DNA from: Rhodobacteraceae bacterium KLH11
Lineage (GTDB): Bacteria > Pseudomonadota > Alphaproteobacteria > Rhodobacterales > Rhodobacteraceae
Reading direction: 5' to 3'
NCBI GenBank assembly: GCA_000158135.1
Contig: DS999532.1
Location: 296,263-360,262 of the forward strand
DNA: 64,000 nt
The notes below the pieces were generated by a model, which made no database searches, was not told where the DNA came from, and saw nothing but the letters and a program-made list of their open reading frames with translations. Below, in pieces: positions 43,215 to 52,240 of this stretch. A program made the position numbers and the translations under genes. Numbering within the stretch: position 1 is the first letter of the stretch; each line of letters starts with the position of its first letter.

Positions 43215-44753
43215 ATGTCAGAAAATCAAAACGCAGCCCTCTGGTTTGTCGAGCGGCATGTTGATGAAGGGCGCGGCGCAAAAGTTGCATTTCGCGAGAT
43301 CGATGGCCAGCAGCGCACCCTGACCTATGAACAATTGTCCATGGAAAGCGGCAGGTTTGCAGCTGCGCTGACAGATCACGGTGTGCGCCGCGAGGAACGC
43401 GTTGCGATGATCGTTCTGGACCAGATCGAATTCCCGGTGGTGTTCTGGGGGGCGATCAAGGCGGGCGCTGTGCCCGTCCCGATGAATACTCTGCTGTCCA
43501 GCTCCGTCTATGCAGCCACGTTGAAAGACAGCCGTGCCACGACCCTTGTCGTATCAGCCGCGCTGTGGGGCACGGTTGCCCCGGCACTTGAAGACGCGCC
43601 GGATCTGCGCACTGTCATCGTGATTGGTGATGCGCCAGACGGGGCGATTGACTACACTGCGTTCATGGGCGACGCCCAGCCGATGCAGGCTGTTGCGGCT
43701 GAGGCGGATGAAACCGCGTTCTGGCTTTATTCGTCCGGATCAACAGGCCTGCCAAAAGGCGTCCGCCATGTCCACTCCAGCCTGAAAGCAACGGCTGACA
43801 CCTTTGGCGCGCAGGTGCTGGGGCTGCGCGAGGATGATGTGGTGTTTTCGGTGGCGAAACTGTTCTTTGCCTACGGTCTGGGCAATGGTTTGACATTCCC
43901 CCTGGCTGTCGGCGCATCGACATTGCTGCTTGGCGGGCGTCCGCTGCCGGATGTTGCGATCGATATTGTTGAGGCGCACTCGCCGACGATATTCTGCGGC
44001 GTGCCAACGTTCTTTGCGGCGTTGAATGCCTATGTTGAGGCGCGTGGTCTGGATGTCAGTTCCAGTTTGCGGCTATGCACCTCTGCGGGCGAGGCGCTGC
44101 CGCGTGAGGTTGGGGAGGCCTGGGAAAAGCAGTTGGGTACAGAAATTGTGGATGGGGTTGGGTCAACCGAAATGCTGCATATTTTCCTGTCTAACCGGCC
44201 GGGTGAGATTGTCTATGGAACCTCGGGAACGGCGGTGCCCGGGTATGACGTGCGTCTGGTGGATGATGATGGGCAAGAGGTGGCGGACGGAGAGATTGGC
44301 GAATTGCTCGTCTGCGGGCCCTCTGCTGCCGAAGGTTATTGGAACCGGCGCGAGAAATCGCGTGCCACGTTTGAGGGGCACTGGACACGTACCGGAGACA
44401 AATACGAACGGACATCTGAGGGGCGTTATGTGTATTGTGGGCGCACCGATGACATGTTCAAGGTATCAGGCATCTGGGTCAGCCCGTTTGAAATTGAACA
44501 GACGCTGGTTGAACACCCGGCCATTCTTGAGGCCGCGATTGTGGCCCATTCCGATGAACAGGGGCTCGACAAACCAAAGGCCTTTGTCGTGTTGAAAGAA
44601 GGTCAGAGCCCGGAGGTGGTTGGGGAGCTCAAAGAGTTTGTCAAAGAAAAGATTGGCAAGTGGAAATATCCGCGCTGGATCGATGTGGTTGATGATCTGC
44701 CCAAAACCGCGACGGGCAAAATTCAACGTTTCAAGCTAAGGGAAACAGTATGA
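43215..44753 (+). CDS. Benzoate-CoA ligase
   Basis: Activates benzoate to benzoyl-CoA with ATP, the entry step of the box route. The 512-residue AMP-forming ligase has the P-loop YSSGSTGLPKGVRHVH at about residues 175-190, and VDGVGSTEMLHIF, RTDDMFKVSGIWVSPFEIE and the catalytic Lys in PKTATGKIQRFKL. Length and motifs match the BclA/BadA family. It overlaps the hydrolase gene by 4 bases. Confidence 0.93.
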   Translation: MSENQNAALWFVERHVDEGRGAKVAFREIDGQQRTLTYEQLSMESGRFAAALTDHGVRREERVAMIVLDQIEFPVVFWGAIKAGAVPVPMNTLLSSSVYAATLKDSRATTLVVSAALWGTVAPALEDAPDLRTVIVIGDAPDGAIDYTAFMGDAQPMQAVAAEADETAFWLYSSGSTGLPKGVRHVHSSLKATADTFGAQVLGLREDDVVFSVAKLFFAYGLGNGLTFPLAVGASTLLLGGRPLPDVAIDIVEAHSPTIFCGVPTFFAALNAYVEARGLDVSSSLRLCTSAGEALPREVGEAWEKQLGTEIVDGVGSTEMLHIFLSNRPGEIVYGTSGTAVPGYDVRLVDDDGQEVADGEIGELLVCGPSAAEGYWNRREKSRATFEGHWTRTGDKYERTSEGRYVYCGRTDDMFKVSGIWVSPFEIEQTLVEHPAILEAAIVAHSDEQGLDKPKAFVVLKEGQSPEVVGELKEFVKEKIGKWKYPRWIDVVDDLPKTATGKIQRFKLRETV

Positions 44754-45568
44754 TGTGGAAGGATGGTGGATCAGGCCGCATTGAGGTCGAGGGTGTTGGT
44801 CTGGAGTATAAAAGCTGGGGCGCATCGCCCGACATCGCCCCGACGATTGTCATGCTGCATGAGGGTCTGGGCTGTGTTGCGATGTGGAAAGACTTGCCCG
44901 CGCAGCTTGCAGCCGCAACCGGTTTCGGGGTTCTGGCCTATTCGCGGGCGGGATACGGCCAATCCGACCCCGCTGATTTGCCGCGCCCGCTGGATTACAT
45001 GACGATCGAGGCCGCGCAAGTCCTGCCGCAGGTTCTTGATGCGGTGGGTTTTCGCCGTGGCGTTCTGCTGGGGCATTCTGATGGTGCCACCATTGCGACC
45101 ATTTATGCCGGGTCTGTCTTCGATGCCCGAATACGTGGTCTCATTCTGATGGCGCCACATTTCTTTACCGAGGAGCCGGGGCTGGCGTCGATCGCGGCGG
45201 CGCGCGAAGCGTTTGAAACCGGGGATTTGTCTGATCGCTTATCGTTGTATCACCGTGACCCCAAAGCGACGTTTACCGGTTGGAGCGATGCATGGCTGAA
45301 CCCGGATTTTCGCAGCTGGAATGTTGCTGAGGCCATTGATTATCTGCGGATTCCAACTCTGGCGATACAGGGACGGGATGACCAGTATGGAACGCTGGCA
45401 CAGATCGACGAACTGGTGAATCGCAGCTATGCGCCTGTTGAAACGACCATTCTGGATAACTGTCGGCATGCGCCGCATCTTGATCAGCGTGAACTGACGC
45501 TTGCCGCGATCTGCGAATTCACGCAGCGGCTGGAAAGGCTTGAGCAGGCCACACCAGAACTGGCATGA
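44750..45568 (+). CDS. Alpha/beta-fold hydrolase of the benzoate cluster
   Basis: A 272-residue hydrolase. The nucleophile elbow is GHSDGA (Ser near 109), the acid is in QGRDDQYG and the His in NCRHAPHLDQ. Such hydrolases occur in several box clusters and might open a ring intermediate, cleave a dead-end CoA ester or release benzoate from esters. The exact substrate is not evident. It is coupled to both the ligase and the DUF309 gene by 4-base overlaps. Confidence 0.82.
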   Translation: MMWKDGGSGRIEVEGVGLEYKSWGASPDIAPTIVMLHEGLGCVAMWKDLPAQLAAATGFGVLAYSRAGYGQSDPADLPRPLDYMTIEAAQVLPQVLDAVGFRRGVLLGHSDGATIATIYAGSVFDARIRGLILMAPHFFTEEPGLASIAAAREAFETGDLSDRLSLYHRDPKATFTGWSDAWLNPDFRSWNVAEAIDYLRIPTLAIQGRDDQYGTLAQIDELVNRSYAPVETTILDNCRHAPHLDQRELTLAAICEFTQRLERLEQATPELA

Positions 45569-46011
45569 CCTGTTCGTGGCGGCCTCCGCATGCCTATGTG
45601 CCGGGCCGCACTGCGCGCCATCCCGAAGGGTTGTTCGATGATATAAAATCTGGCCTCGACGGCATTCCGGCCCATCGCATGCACGAAACGCGGGCCTGGG
45701 CCTGTGGTCTGATGTTCTATCGCGACGGATATTTTTGGGAGGCGCATGAAGTGCTTGAAGCGGTCTGGATGGCTTGCCCGCCGAACTCGCCCGAAAAATT
45801 GATGGTGCAGGGGGTAATTCAGCGCGTAAATGCAGAGCTCAAGCTGAAAATGGGTCAGGAACGGGCGGCAAATCGCCTGTTTGAGATATCAGGCAAACTG
45901 TGCCGTGAGGCTGTAGAGCGGGCAGGACAAGATATATTGAGGCTTGATATGTATTATAATGCATTAAATGCACCTCAAATTAGCGAATATGGCAGAAATA
46001 TTGATGAGTGA
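45565..46011 (+). CDS. DUF309 family protein
   Basis: A 148-residue helical protein with the DUF309 hallmark FWEAHEVLEAVWMACPPNSPEK and the following VQGVIQRVNAELKLKMG. Function unknown. It is the last gene of the unit DUF4863-ligase-hydrolase-DUF309, with its 3' end containing a BoxR-type site, so the next promoter begins inside this gene. Its link with benzoate metabolism is by context only. Confidence 0.8.
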   Translation: MTCSWRPPHAYVPGRTARHPEGLFDDIKSGLDGIPAHRMHETRAWACGLMFYRDGYFWEAHEVLEAVWMACPPNSPEKLMVQGVIQRVNAELKLKMGQERAANRLFEISGKLCREAVERAGQDILRLDMYYNALNAPQISEYGRNIDE

Positions 46012-46025
46012 TGTAGTATGGTGCA
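45950..46025. promoter_or_regulatory. Two candidate BoxR sites before boxC
   Basis: TGTA-TTATAA-TGCA (45950-45963) lies inside the end of the DUF309 gene and TGTA-GTATGG-TGCA (46012-46025) just after it. Each differs from TGCA-N6-TGCA by one base. A further looser site (CACA-CTATTC-TGCA) ends at 46065, before boxC at 46088. Confidence 0.68.
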
Positions 46026-46087
46026 TAAATTTCTTTACTCACATTGCCCGGCACACTATTCTGCATATCAGACAGTAGGAGCTTTAT

Positions 46088-47749
46088 ATGACCAAGGTCA
46101 TCGATTTTCAGACTGAGCCATCCAGCTATCGCCACTGGCGTGTCGAATATGATGGCCCGATTGCCAATCTCTTCATGGATGTTGACGAGAATGGGGGGCT
46201 TTTTGACGGGTATCAGTTGAAGCTCAATTCCTACGATTTGGGTGTGGATATCGAGCTTGCCGATGTTGTGCAACGCATGCGGTTCGAACACCCTGAAGTT
46301 AAGGTTGTGGTGATGCAATCCGGCAAGGACAAGGTGTTTTGCGCCGGGGCAAATATCCGCATGCTGGGTGGGGCGGCGCACAGCCACAAGGTTAATTTCT
46401 GCAAATTCACCAACGAGACCCGGAATACTTTTGAGGCGGCCGAAAAAGACAGCGGCCAGAAATACATCGCTGCGGTCAAAGGGGCCTGTGCAGGTGGCGG
46501 GTATGAGCTGGCACTGGCGTGCAATCATATCATGTTGACTGATGACAGCACGTCGTCGGTCGCTTTGCCCGAGGTGCCCCTGCTGGCAGTTCTGCCCGGT
46601 ACCGGGGGCCTGACGCGCGTGACCGACAAGCGCAAGGTGCGCCGTGACCTGGCGGATGTGTTCTGCTCGACAGAAGAAGGGGTAAAGGGTAAGCGCGCAC
46701 TGGCCTGGCGGCTGGTTGATGAGGTTGTGGCAAATTCGAAATTTGACGAGGCCGTACAGGAACGCGCCCGTGCGTTTGCTGCCGACATGCCCAAGCCCGA
46801 GGCCGCGCAGGGCATCACCCTGGACCCGTTGGACAAGACCATCGGCGCGGATGGGTCTGTCACCTATAGTCTGGTCGAGGTTCTGGTCGACCGGGATGCC
46901 CGCAAGGCAACCCTTACGATCAACGGCCCTGATGCCGAGGCACCCGATACGATCGCGGCCTTTGAGGCGCAGGGCGATCAGGCCTACATGTTGCGTCTGG
47001 CGCGTGAGCTGGATGATGCCATCCTGCATCTGCGTTTGAACGAGATGGAATTGGGCCTGCTGGTCTTCCGCACTCAAGGCGATCCGGCCAGGGTTCAGGC
47101 GCATGAGGCTTTGCTGCTGGAACATCGGGAGCATTGGCTGGCCAATGAGGTTCTTCAATACTGGAAACGCGTTCTGAAGCGTATTGATGTTACCTCGCGG
47201 TCGATGTCGGCATTGGTTGAGCATGGATCGTGCTACACCGGCGTGCTGGCCGAGCTGCTGTGGGCTGTGGATCGCACATATATGATGGAGGACGAGTTCG
47301 AAGGTGACAATCGTCCGACTGCCGCGATCACCCTGACCGATGCGAATTTCGGGCCGTTCCCGATGAGCAGTGATTTGACGCGACTGGAAACCCGGTTTCT
47401 GGATGATGCGGAGGCGTTGAGTGCTGCGGAATCACAAAAACTCAACGCGCTTGAGGCCGAAGATGCCGACAGTCTGGGCCTTGTCACCATGATTCTGGAT
47501 GACATCGACTGGGAAGATGAGATCCGTATCTTCGAAGAGGAACGCGCCTCGTTCAGCCCGGATGCAATGACCGGGATGGAAGCCAATCTGCGCTTTGCGG
47601 GCCCTGAAACGATGGAAACCCGTATCTTCGGGCGACTGACCGCCTGGCAGAACTGGATTTTCAACCGACCCAACGCCGTCGGCCCCGATGGTGCCTTGCA
47701 GCGCTACGGCACCGGTTTGCGCGGCGACTATAACATGGAACGGGTCTGA
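46088..47749 (+). CDS. boxC: 2,3-epoxybenzoyl-CoA dihydrolase (benzoyl-CoA-dihydrodiol lyase)
   Basis: Hydrolytically opens the 2,3-epoxide ring of benzoyl-CoA, releasing formate and 3,4-dehydroadipyl-CoA semialdehyde. The 553-residue protein belongs to the crotonase superfamily but is about twice the usual size, as BoxC is. The N-terminal half has VFCAGANIRMLG and ACAGGGYELALACNHIM, and the long C-terminal extension is family-specific. First gene of the boxCBA unit; weak ribosome site TAGGAGCTTT. Confidence 0.95.
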   Translation: MTKVIDFQTEPSSYRHWRVEYDGPIANLFMDVDENGGLFDGYQLKLNSYDLGVDIELADVVQRMRFEHPEVKVVVMQSGKDKVFCAGANIRMLGGAAHSHKVNFCKFTNETRNTFEAAEKDSGQKYIAAVKGACAGGGYELALACNHIMLTDDSTSSVALPEVPLLAVLPGTGGLTRVTDKRKVRRDLADVFCSTEEGVKGKRALAWRLVDEVVANSKFDEAVQERARAFAADMPKPEAAQGITLDPLDKTIGADGSVTYSLVEVLVDRDARKATLTINGPDAEAPDTIAAFEAQGDQAYMLRLARELDDAILHLRLNEMELGLLVFRTQGDPARVQAHEALLLEHREHWLANEVLQYWKRVLKRIDVTSRSMSALVEHGSCYTGVLAELLWAVDRTYMMEDEFEGDNRPTAAITLTDANFGPFPMSSDLTRLETRFLDDAEALSAAESQKLNALEAEDADSLGLVTMILDDIDWEDEIRIFEEERASFSPDAMTGMEANLRFAGPETMETRIFGRLTAWQNWIFNRPNAVGPDGALQRYGTGLRGDYNMERV

Positions 47750-47782
47750 CCCTTCCCACCGAACTTGCAGCAGGAGAATGAC

Positions 47783-49234
47783 ATGCCTGACGTCATTAAC
47801 GTTAGCTACGATACGCAAATCCCTAACAACGTCGGCCTCAGCCAGGATCGCAAGGTGCTGAAAGCGCTTGAGAAGTGGCACCCGGGATATATCGACTGGT
47901 GGAACAAGCTGATCCCGCAGCAGTTTCAGGAATCGATGATCTATCTGCGAACCGCGGTTAGCGTTGACCCCAAAGGCTGGGCGAAGTTCGACTATGTGAA
48001 AATGCCGGAATACCGCTGGGGCGTCCTGCTGGCCCCGCAGGTTGAAGACCGTGCTATTCCCATGGGCGAACACAAAGGCGAAAAAGCCTGGCAGGAAGTG
48101 CCGGGTGAGTACCGCAATATGCTCAAACGTCTGATCGTCATTCAGGGCGATACCGAACCGGGTTCGGTTGAGCAGCAGCGTTTCCTCGGGCTGACCGCAC
48201 CGTCGCTTTATGACATGCGCAACCTGTTTCAGGTCAATGTCGAGGAAGGGCGCCATCTTTGGGCGATGGTGTATTTGCTGCAGAAATACTTTGGCAAAGA
48301 CGGTCGGGAAGAGGCGGATGATCTGCTGATCCGCTCGTCGGGATCGGACGAAGCGCCACGCATGCTGGGTGCGTTCAATGAGGAAACGCCTGACTGGTTG
48401 TCTTTCTTCATGTTCACCTATTTCACCGACCGCGATGGCAAGATGCAGCTGGAAAGTCTGGCGCAATCCGGGTTTGACCCGCTTAGCCGGACCTGCCGTT
48501 TCATGCTGACCGAAGAAGCGCATCACATGTTCGTCGGGGAAACCGGGGTCAGCCGTATCGTTCAACGCACATGTGAGGCAATGAATGCTGCAGGCCTGTC
48601 TGATCCGTATGACATCGGTAAGGTTCGGGATTTGGGCGTCATTGATCTGCCGACGATCCAGAAGAAGCTGAACCTGCACTATACCCTGTCTCTGGACCTG
48701 TTCGGTCAGGAGGTATCGACCAATGCGGCCAACGCGTTCAATGCAGGCATCAAAGGGCGGTACATGGAAAATCGCATTGACGATGACCATCAGCTGCAAA
48801 GCGATACCTATGTCGTCAAGAACATCATCAATGGCGCGATTGTCAGCGAAGAGGTGCCCGCACTGACCGCGATCAATATGCGTTTGCGCGATGATTATGT
48901 GCGCGATGCCTCGGGTGGTGTCGGGCGCTGGAACAAGATCATCGAGAAGGCCGGTATCGACTTCACGCTGACATTGCCGCACGAGGCCTTCCACCGTCAG
49001 ATCGGCGTCTTTGCCGCGATCAAGGCAAACCCGGATGGGGATATCATCTCTGAGGCTGAATGGGCCGCGAATGCCGATAAATGGCTGCCGACCAAAGAAG
49101 ATGGGGCTTACATCCAGTCTCTGATGGTTCCATGTTACGAGCCGGGCAAATATGCCGGATGGATATCAGCGCCAAAGGTTGGCATCGATAACAAGCCGGG
49201 TGACTTCGAATATGTGCAGCTGCACATGGCCTGA
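47783..49234 (+). CDS. boxB: Benzoyl-CoA 2,3-epoxidase, oxygenase subunit
   Basis: A 483-residue di-iron protein that inserts oxygen into benzoyl-CoA, using electrons from BoxA. Iron-ligand segments are visible in NVEEGRHLWAMVYLL and EEAHHMFVGETG, in keeping with the ferritin-like fold. ATG 47783 follows CAGGAGAATGAC, so the earlier TTG is rejected. It follows boxC by 33 bases and is followed by a 64-base gap with a small hairpin (AAGGGC 49248 with GCCCTT 49264). Confidence 0.96.
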   Translation: MPDVINVSYDTQIPNNVGLSQDRKVLKALEKWHPGYIDWWNKLIPQQFQESMIYLRTAVSVDPKGWAKFDYVKMPEYRWGVLLAPQVEDRAIPMGEHKGEKAWQEVPGEYRNMLKRLIVIQGDTEPGSVEQQRFLGLTAPSLYDMRNLFQVNVEEGRHLWAMVYLLQKYFGKDGREEADDLLIRSSGSDEAPRMLGAFNEETPDWLSFFMFTYFTDRDGKMQLESLAQSGFDPLSRTCRFMLTEEAHHMFVGETGVSRIVQRTCEAMNAAGLSDPYDIGKVRDLGVIDLPTIQKKLNLHYTLSLDLFGQEVSTNAANAFNAGIKGRYMENRIDDDHQLQSDTYVVKNIINGAIVSEEVPALTAINMRLRDDYVRDASGGVGRWNKIIEKAGIDFTLTLPHEAFHRQIGVFAAIKANPDGDIISEAEWAANADKWLPTKEDGAYIQSLMVPCYEPGKYAGWISAPKVGIDNKPGDFEYVQLHMA

Positions 49235-49298
49235 CAAGCGACGAAAAAAGGGCAGGGGTGAAGGCCCTTGCCTGCTGCAAGAGTAGGGAGGGCGAAAG

Positions 49299-49445
49299 AT
49301 GCATACCGAACGAACAAAAAGCCACAATGCTGGATCCCGATTGCCGTTAACCTGTATTGGCTGCTCGGATTGCCGCGGGATATGTACCGCCCTCCTTGAT
49401 GTTATGACGATCCCCTCTCTTGTCATCCGGCGACGTGCCACATGA
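49299..49445 (+). CDS. 48-residue Cys-rich small protein coupled to boxA
   Basis: Opens with ATG 49299 after a strong site (TAGGGAGGGCGAAAG). It ends with TGA overlapping the boxA ATG as ATGA. The centre reads CIGCSDCRGIC, that is C-x2-C-x2-C-x3-C, the spacing of a 4Fe-4S ferredoxin half or a zinc ribbon. The last ~20 residues (LLDVMTIPSLVIRRRAT) are hydrophobic then basic. I know no family for it. Position and ribosome site argue it is translated and may deliver or mature a cluster for BoxA, or only couple its translation. Confidence 0.55.
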   Translation: MHTERTKSHNAGSRLPLTCIGCSDCRGICTALLDVMTIPSLVIRRRAT

Positions 49446-50632
49446 ACAAACCGCTCAAGCAACACCTGATCGACCCCGAGATTTGCATCCGCTGCTATAC
49501 GTGCGAGATGACCTGCCCGGTTCAGGCGATCGAGCATGATGACAACAACGTCGTGGTCAACGCCGACCTGTGTAATTTCTGCATGGATTGCATCCCGGTC
49601 TGTCCTACCGGGTCAATTGATGAATGGCGCGTGGTCGAGGAAGCCTACAGCCTCGAAGATCAGTATTCCTGGGACGAGCTGCCCGAGCAGGCCGAGCTGT
49701 GCGGAGATGAGGCCGATACCGGGCTTGAGGCGCTGGATGACGCGATGGCCACGTTGCTGGCCGAGGCCCATAAAGGGGCCGGGGGCAAACCCAAGGCACC
49801 TGCATCCGCGTCGAAGCCCACAATCAACCTGTATAATCTGGGCAAGCCGGTGCAGGCAGTGGTGCAGGGAAACTATCGGTTGACCGCCGAAGATGCGGAT
49901 AGCGATGTCCGTCATATCATTCTTGATTTTCAGGGCCACCCGATGCCGGTTCTCGAAGGCCAGTCCGTAGGGATCATCCCGCCCGGCGCTGATGCAGACG
50001 GGGTGGCGCATCTGCCCCGGTTGTATTCGGTGTCCAGCCCGCGTGATGGTGAGCGACCCGGATACAACAATGTCTCGCTAACCGTGAAGCGGGAAACGGG
50101 GGGCGTCTGTTCAAACTATATCTGCGATCTGAAGACGGGTGATAGTGTTAACGTTACCGGCCCGTTCGGGGCGACGTTCCTGCTGCCCGATGATCCGGAT
50201 GCGCGGATATTAATGATTTGTACCGGAACCGGCTCGGCCCCGATGCGCGCTTTTACCATGCGGCGGCAGCGAAAGGTGGGCACGGTGCATGGCGGCATGA
50301 CAATGTTCTTTGGTGCCAGAACGCCAGACAGTTTGCCCTATTTCGGCCCGTTGCAGAAAGTACCGACCAACCTTCTGGAACAGCATCTGGTGTTCAGCCG
50401 CCAGCAGGGTCAGGAAAAGGAATATGTTCAGCACAGAATGCTGAAGGAGAAAGAAGCCGTCGCTGACATGCTGCAAGATGCCAACAGTTATGTTTACATC
50501 TGTGGCCTGCGCGAAATGGAAGCCGGGGTTGAGGCGGCTTTGACGGAAATCGCCGGGAGTTTTGACGAAAACTGGCAAAATCTACGCGATCGCATGCGCG
50601 AAGACGGGCGTTATCACGTGGAAACCTACTGA
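49442..50632 (+). CDS. boxA: Benzoyl-CoA 2,3-epoxidase, reductase subunit
   Basis: Transfers electrons from NADPH through FAD and Fe-S clusters to BoxB. The 396-residue protein has two 4Fe-4S motifs near the N-terminus (CIRCYTCEMTCP and CNFCMDCIPVCP). A linker follows, then a ferredoxin-NADP reductase domain with RLYSVSSP and GTGSAPMRAF. The start overlaps the Cys-rich ORF. One base separates its stop from the thioesterase start. Confidence 0.96.
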   Translation: MNKPLKQHLIDPEICIRCYTCEMTCPVQAIEHDDNNVVVNADLCNFCMDCIPVCPTGSIDEWRVVEEAYSLEDQYSWDELPEQAELCGDEADTGLEALDDAMATLLAEAHKGAGGKPKAPASASKPTINLYNLGKPVQAVVQGNYRLTAEDADSDVRHIILDFQGHPMPVLEGQSVGIIPPGADADGVAHLPRLYSVSSPRDGERPGYNNVSLTVKRETGGVCSNYICDLKTGDSVNVTGPFGATFLLPDDPDARILMICTGTGSAPMRAFTMRRQRKVGTVHGGMTMFFGARTPDSLPYFGPLQKVPTNLLEQHLVFSRQQGQEKEYVQHRMLKEKEAVADMLQDANSYVYICGLREMEAGVEAALTEIAGSFDENWQNLRDRMREDGRYHVETY

Positions 50633-50633
50633 G

Positions 50634-51080
50634 ATGGCGGCCCGGCCCAGCTCGGCATACCAGCATGAAATCCGGGTGACATGGGGTGATTGTGACCCGG
50701 CCAAAATAGCTTACACCGGTCGCCTTCCGTGGTTTGCACTGGACGCCATCAATGCGTGGTGGGAAGAACATCTGGGTCAGGGCTGGTTTCAGCTGGAACT
50801 GGATCGCAACGTGGGCACACCGTTCGTGCGGCTTGAGATGGATTTCAAGGCCCCGGTCACCCCCCGGCATCGGCTGATTTGCCATGTCTGGCCCAATCGG
50901 CTGGGAGAGTCTTCGATCGAGTTCCGGGTGGATGGTGAGCAGGACGGAGAATTGTGTTTTTCCGCCCGCACAGTCAGCGTTTTCATCGTCGCTGGCGCGT
51001 TCGAAAAATGCAGACCTCCCAAAGACATAAAAGAGTTGCTGGACCCGTTTCTCAGGGATGCAGGGCGGATTGACGCATAA
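50634..51080 (+). CDS. Hot-dog-fold acyl-CoA thioesterase (4-hydroxybenzoyl-CoA type)
   Basis: A 148-residue single hot-dog domain with the catalytic-Asp segment VTWGDCDPAKIAYTGRLPWF and a later FVRLEMDFKAPV. Box clusters often include one; it probably hydrolyses benzoyl-CoA or stalled CoA esters to recover CoA. ATG 50634 starts one base after the boxA stop; the longer frame overlaps boxA. Confidence 0.88.
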   Translation: MAARPSSAYQHEIRVTWGDCDPAKIAYTGRLPWFALDAINAWWEEHLGQGWFQLELDRNVGTPFVRLEMDFKAPVTPRHRLICHVWPNRLGESSIEFRVDGEQDGELCFSARTVSVFIVAGAFEKCRPPKDIKELLDPFLRDAGRIDA

Positions 51081-51112
51081 CCAATTCCCTTTTTGCTTTC
51101 GCAAAAGTAATG

Positions 51113-51126
51113 TGCATTATTGTACA
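51113..51126. promoter_or_regulatory. Candidate BoxR site before the regulator gene
   Basis: TGCA-TTATTG-TACA, one mismatch to TGCA-N6-TGCA, lies 18 bases before the start codon of boxR. This fits autoregulation. Confidence 0.68.
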
Positions 51127-51144
51127 TGTTCGGAATTGTAAAAT

Positions 51145-52065
51145 ATGGCGGAAATTACAACCTTTGAAGGGGTCTCGACCCAGATCGACACCGAATCCGA
51201 GATGGAGCGTGCCATCTCTGCCTTGATGATTCAGGTTGGTACCCGGGTCAGAAATGCCCGGGAGCGTAAAGGTATTTCGCGTCGAATACTGTCGGAAAGC
51301 TCGGGTGTGTCACAGCGCTATCTTGCCCAGCTTGAGGCGGGAACGGGCAATATCTCGATCGGGCTGTTGAAACGGGTCGCGCATTCACTGGATCACAAGA
51401 TCGAATGGTTCGTGGGTGAGGAAGACCCGTGGAATTCAACCAGCCTGCGTGTGGCCGAGCTGTTTTCCATGGCCGATAGCGAAACGCGCGAGGTCGTTTT
51501 GCAGGCGCTTGCCAAAGGCGGTACGCAATCTGGCCACGCAGAACGGATTTGTCTGATCGGGTTGCGCGGTGCCGGGAAATCGACGCTGGGCCGACTGGCG
51601 GCCGAAAAACTGGACGTGCCTTTCCTAGAGCTAAACAAAGAGATAGCCCTGCATGGCGGCATGCCGATTGATGAAATTCTGGCACTATATGGCCCGGAAG
51701 GGTATCGCACGCTTGAGGCTTCATCGCTGGATCGGGTCATAGAAAACCATGATCGCGTGATTTTGGCGGTTGCGGGCGGGATCGTCTCAGAGCCCGAGAC
51801 CTTCAACAAGCTGCTGTCGAACTTTCACACGATCTGGCTGAAGGCCACGCCGCAGGAGCATATGGACCGCGTTCGTGCACAGGGGGATGAGCGCCCAATG
51901 GCGGGAAACGCGGATGCGATGGAGCAGTTGAAATCGCTTTTGGCGAGCCGTGAAGCGTTATATGCCCGGGCCAGCATCATGTTGGATACATCCAATTGCG
52001 CGCTGGACGATTCGCTGAAGGAATTGATCTCCACAATCGTTTCCAACCACCTGCTGGACTCCTGA
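51145..52065 (+). CDS. boxR: BzdR/BoxR-type regulator of benzoate catabolism
   Basis: A 306-residue two-domain regulator. Residues ~28-85 form an XRE-type helix-turn-helix (VRNARERKGISRRILSESSGVSQRYLAQLE). Residues ~130-300 are a shikimate-kinase-like domain with Walker A LIGLRGAGKSTLG near 138, which in the known family binds benzoyl-CoA and relieves repression. Its own TGCA-N6-TGCA-type site and identical-type sites before three other units make it the likely controller of the whole region. Confidence 0.95.
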   Translation: MAEITTFEGVSTQIDTESEMERAISALMIQVGTRVRNARERKGISRRILSESSGVSQRYLAQLEAGTGNISIGLLKRVAHSLDHKIEWFVGEEDPWNSTSLRVAELFSMADSETREVVLQALAKGGTQSGHAERICLIGLRGAGKSTLGRLAAEKLDVPFLELNKEIALHGGMPIDEILALYGPEGYRTLEASSLDRVIENHDRVILAVAGGIVSEPETFNKLLSNFHTIWLKATPQEHMDRVRAQGDERPMAGNADAMEQLKSLLASREALYARASIMLDTSNCALDDSLKELISTIVSNHLLDS

Positions 52066-52240
52066 GATACATCGGCAGGCGGTGTTGCCAATCTTGCTAT
52101 GAAATATAACACAGGTTGTGATCGCACCTGCGCAGATGTCGCGCGATAAGATGCCGACACCTGAAATTGCCGCCCCTCCGGCGAGCATTGGCGGCCAGAC
52201 TTGTCATAGAACGTGCCGCGCCCGGCGGGGGCGAAATATG

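Noticed and set aside
45980..48994. Long minus-strand frames antisense to boxC and boxB (414 and 520 codons)
   Set aside because: The plus strand encodes clear BoxC and BoxB; the antisense frames have no family motif or ribosome site and reflect GC-rich codon bias.
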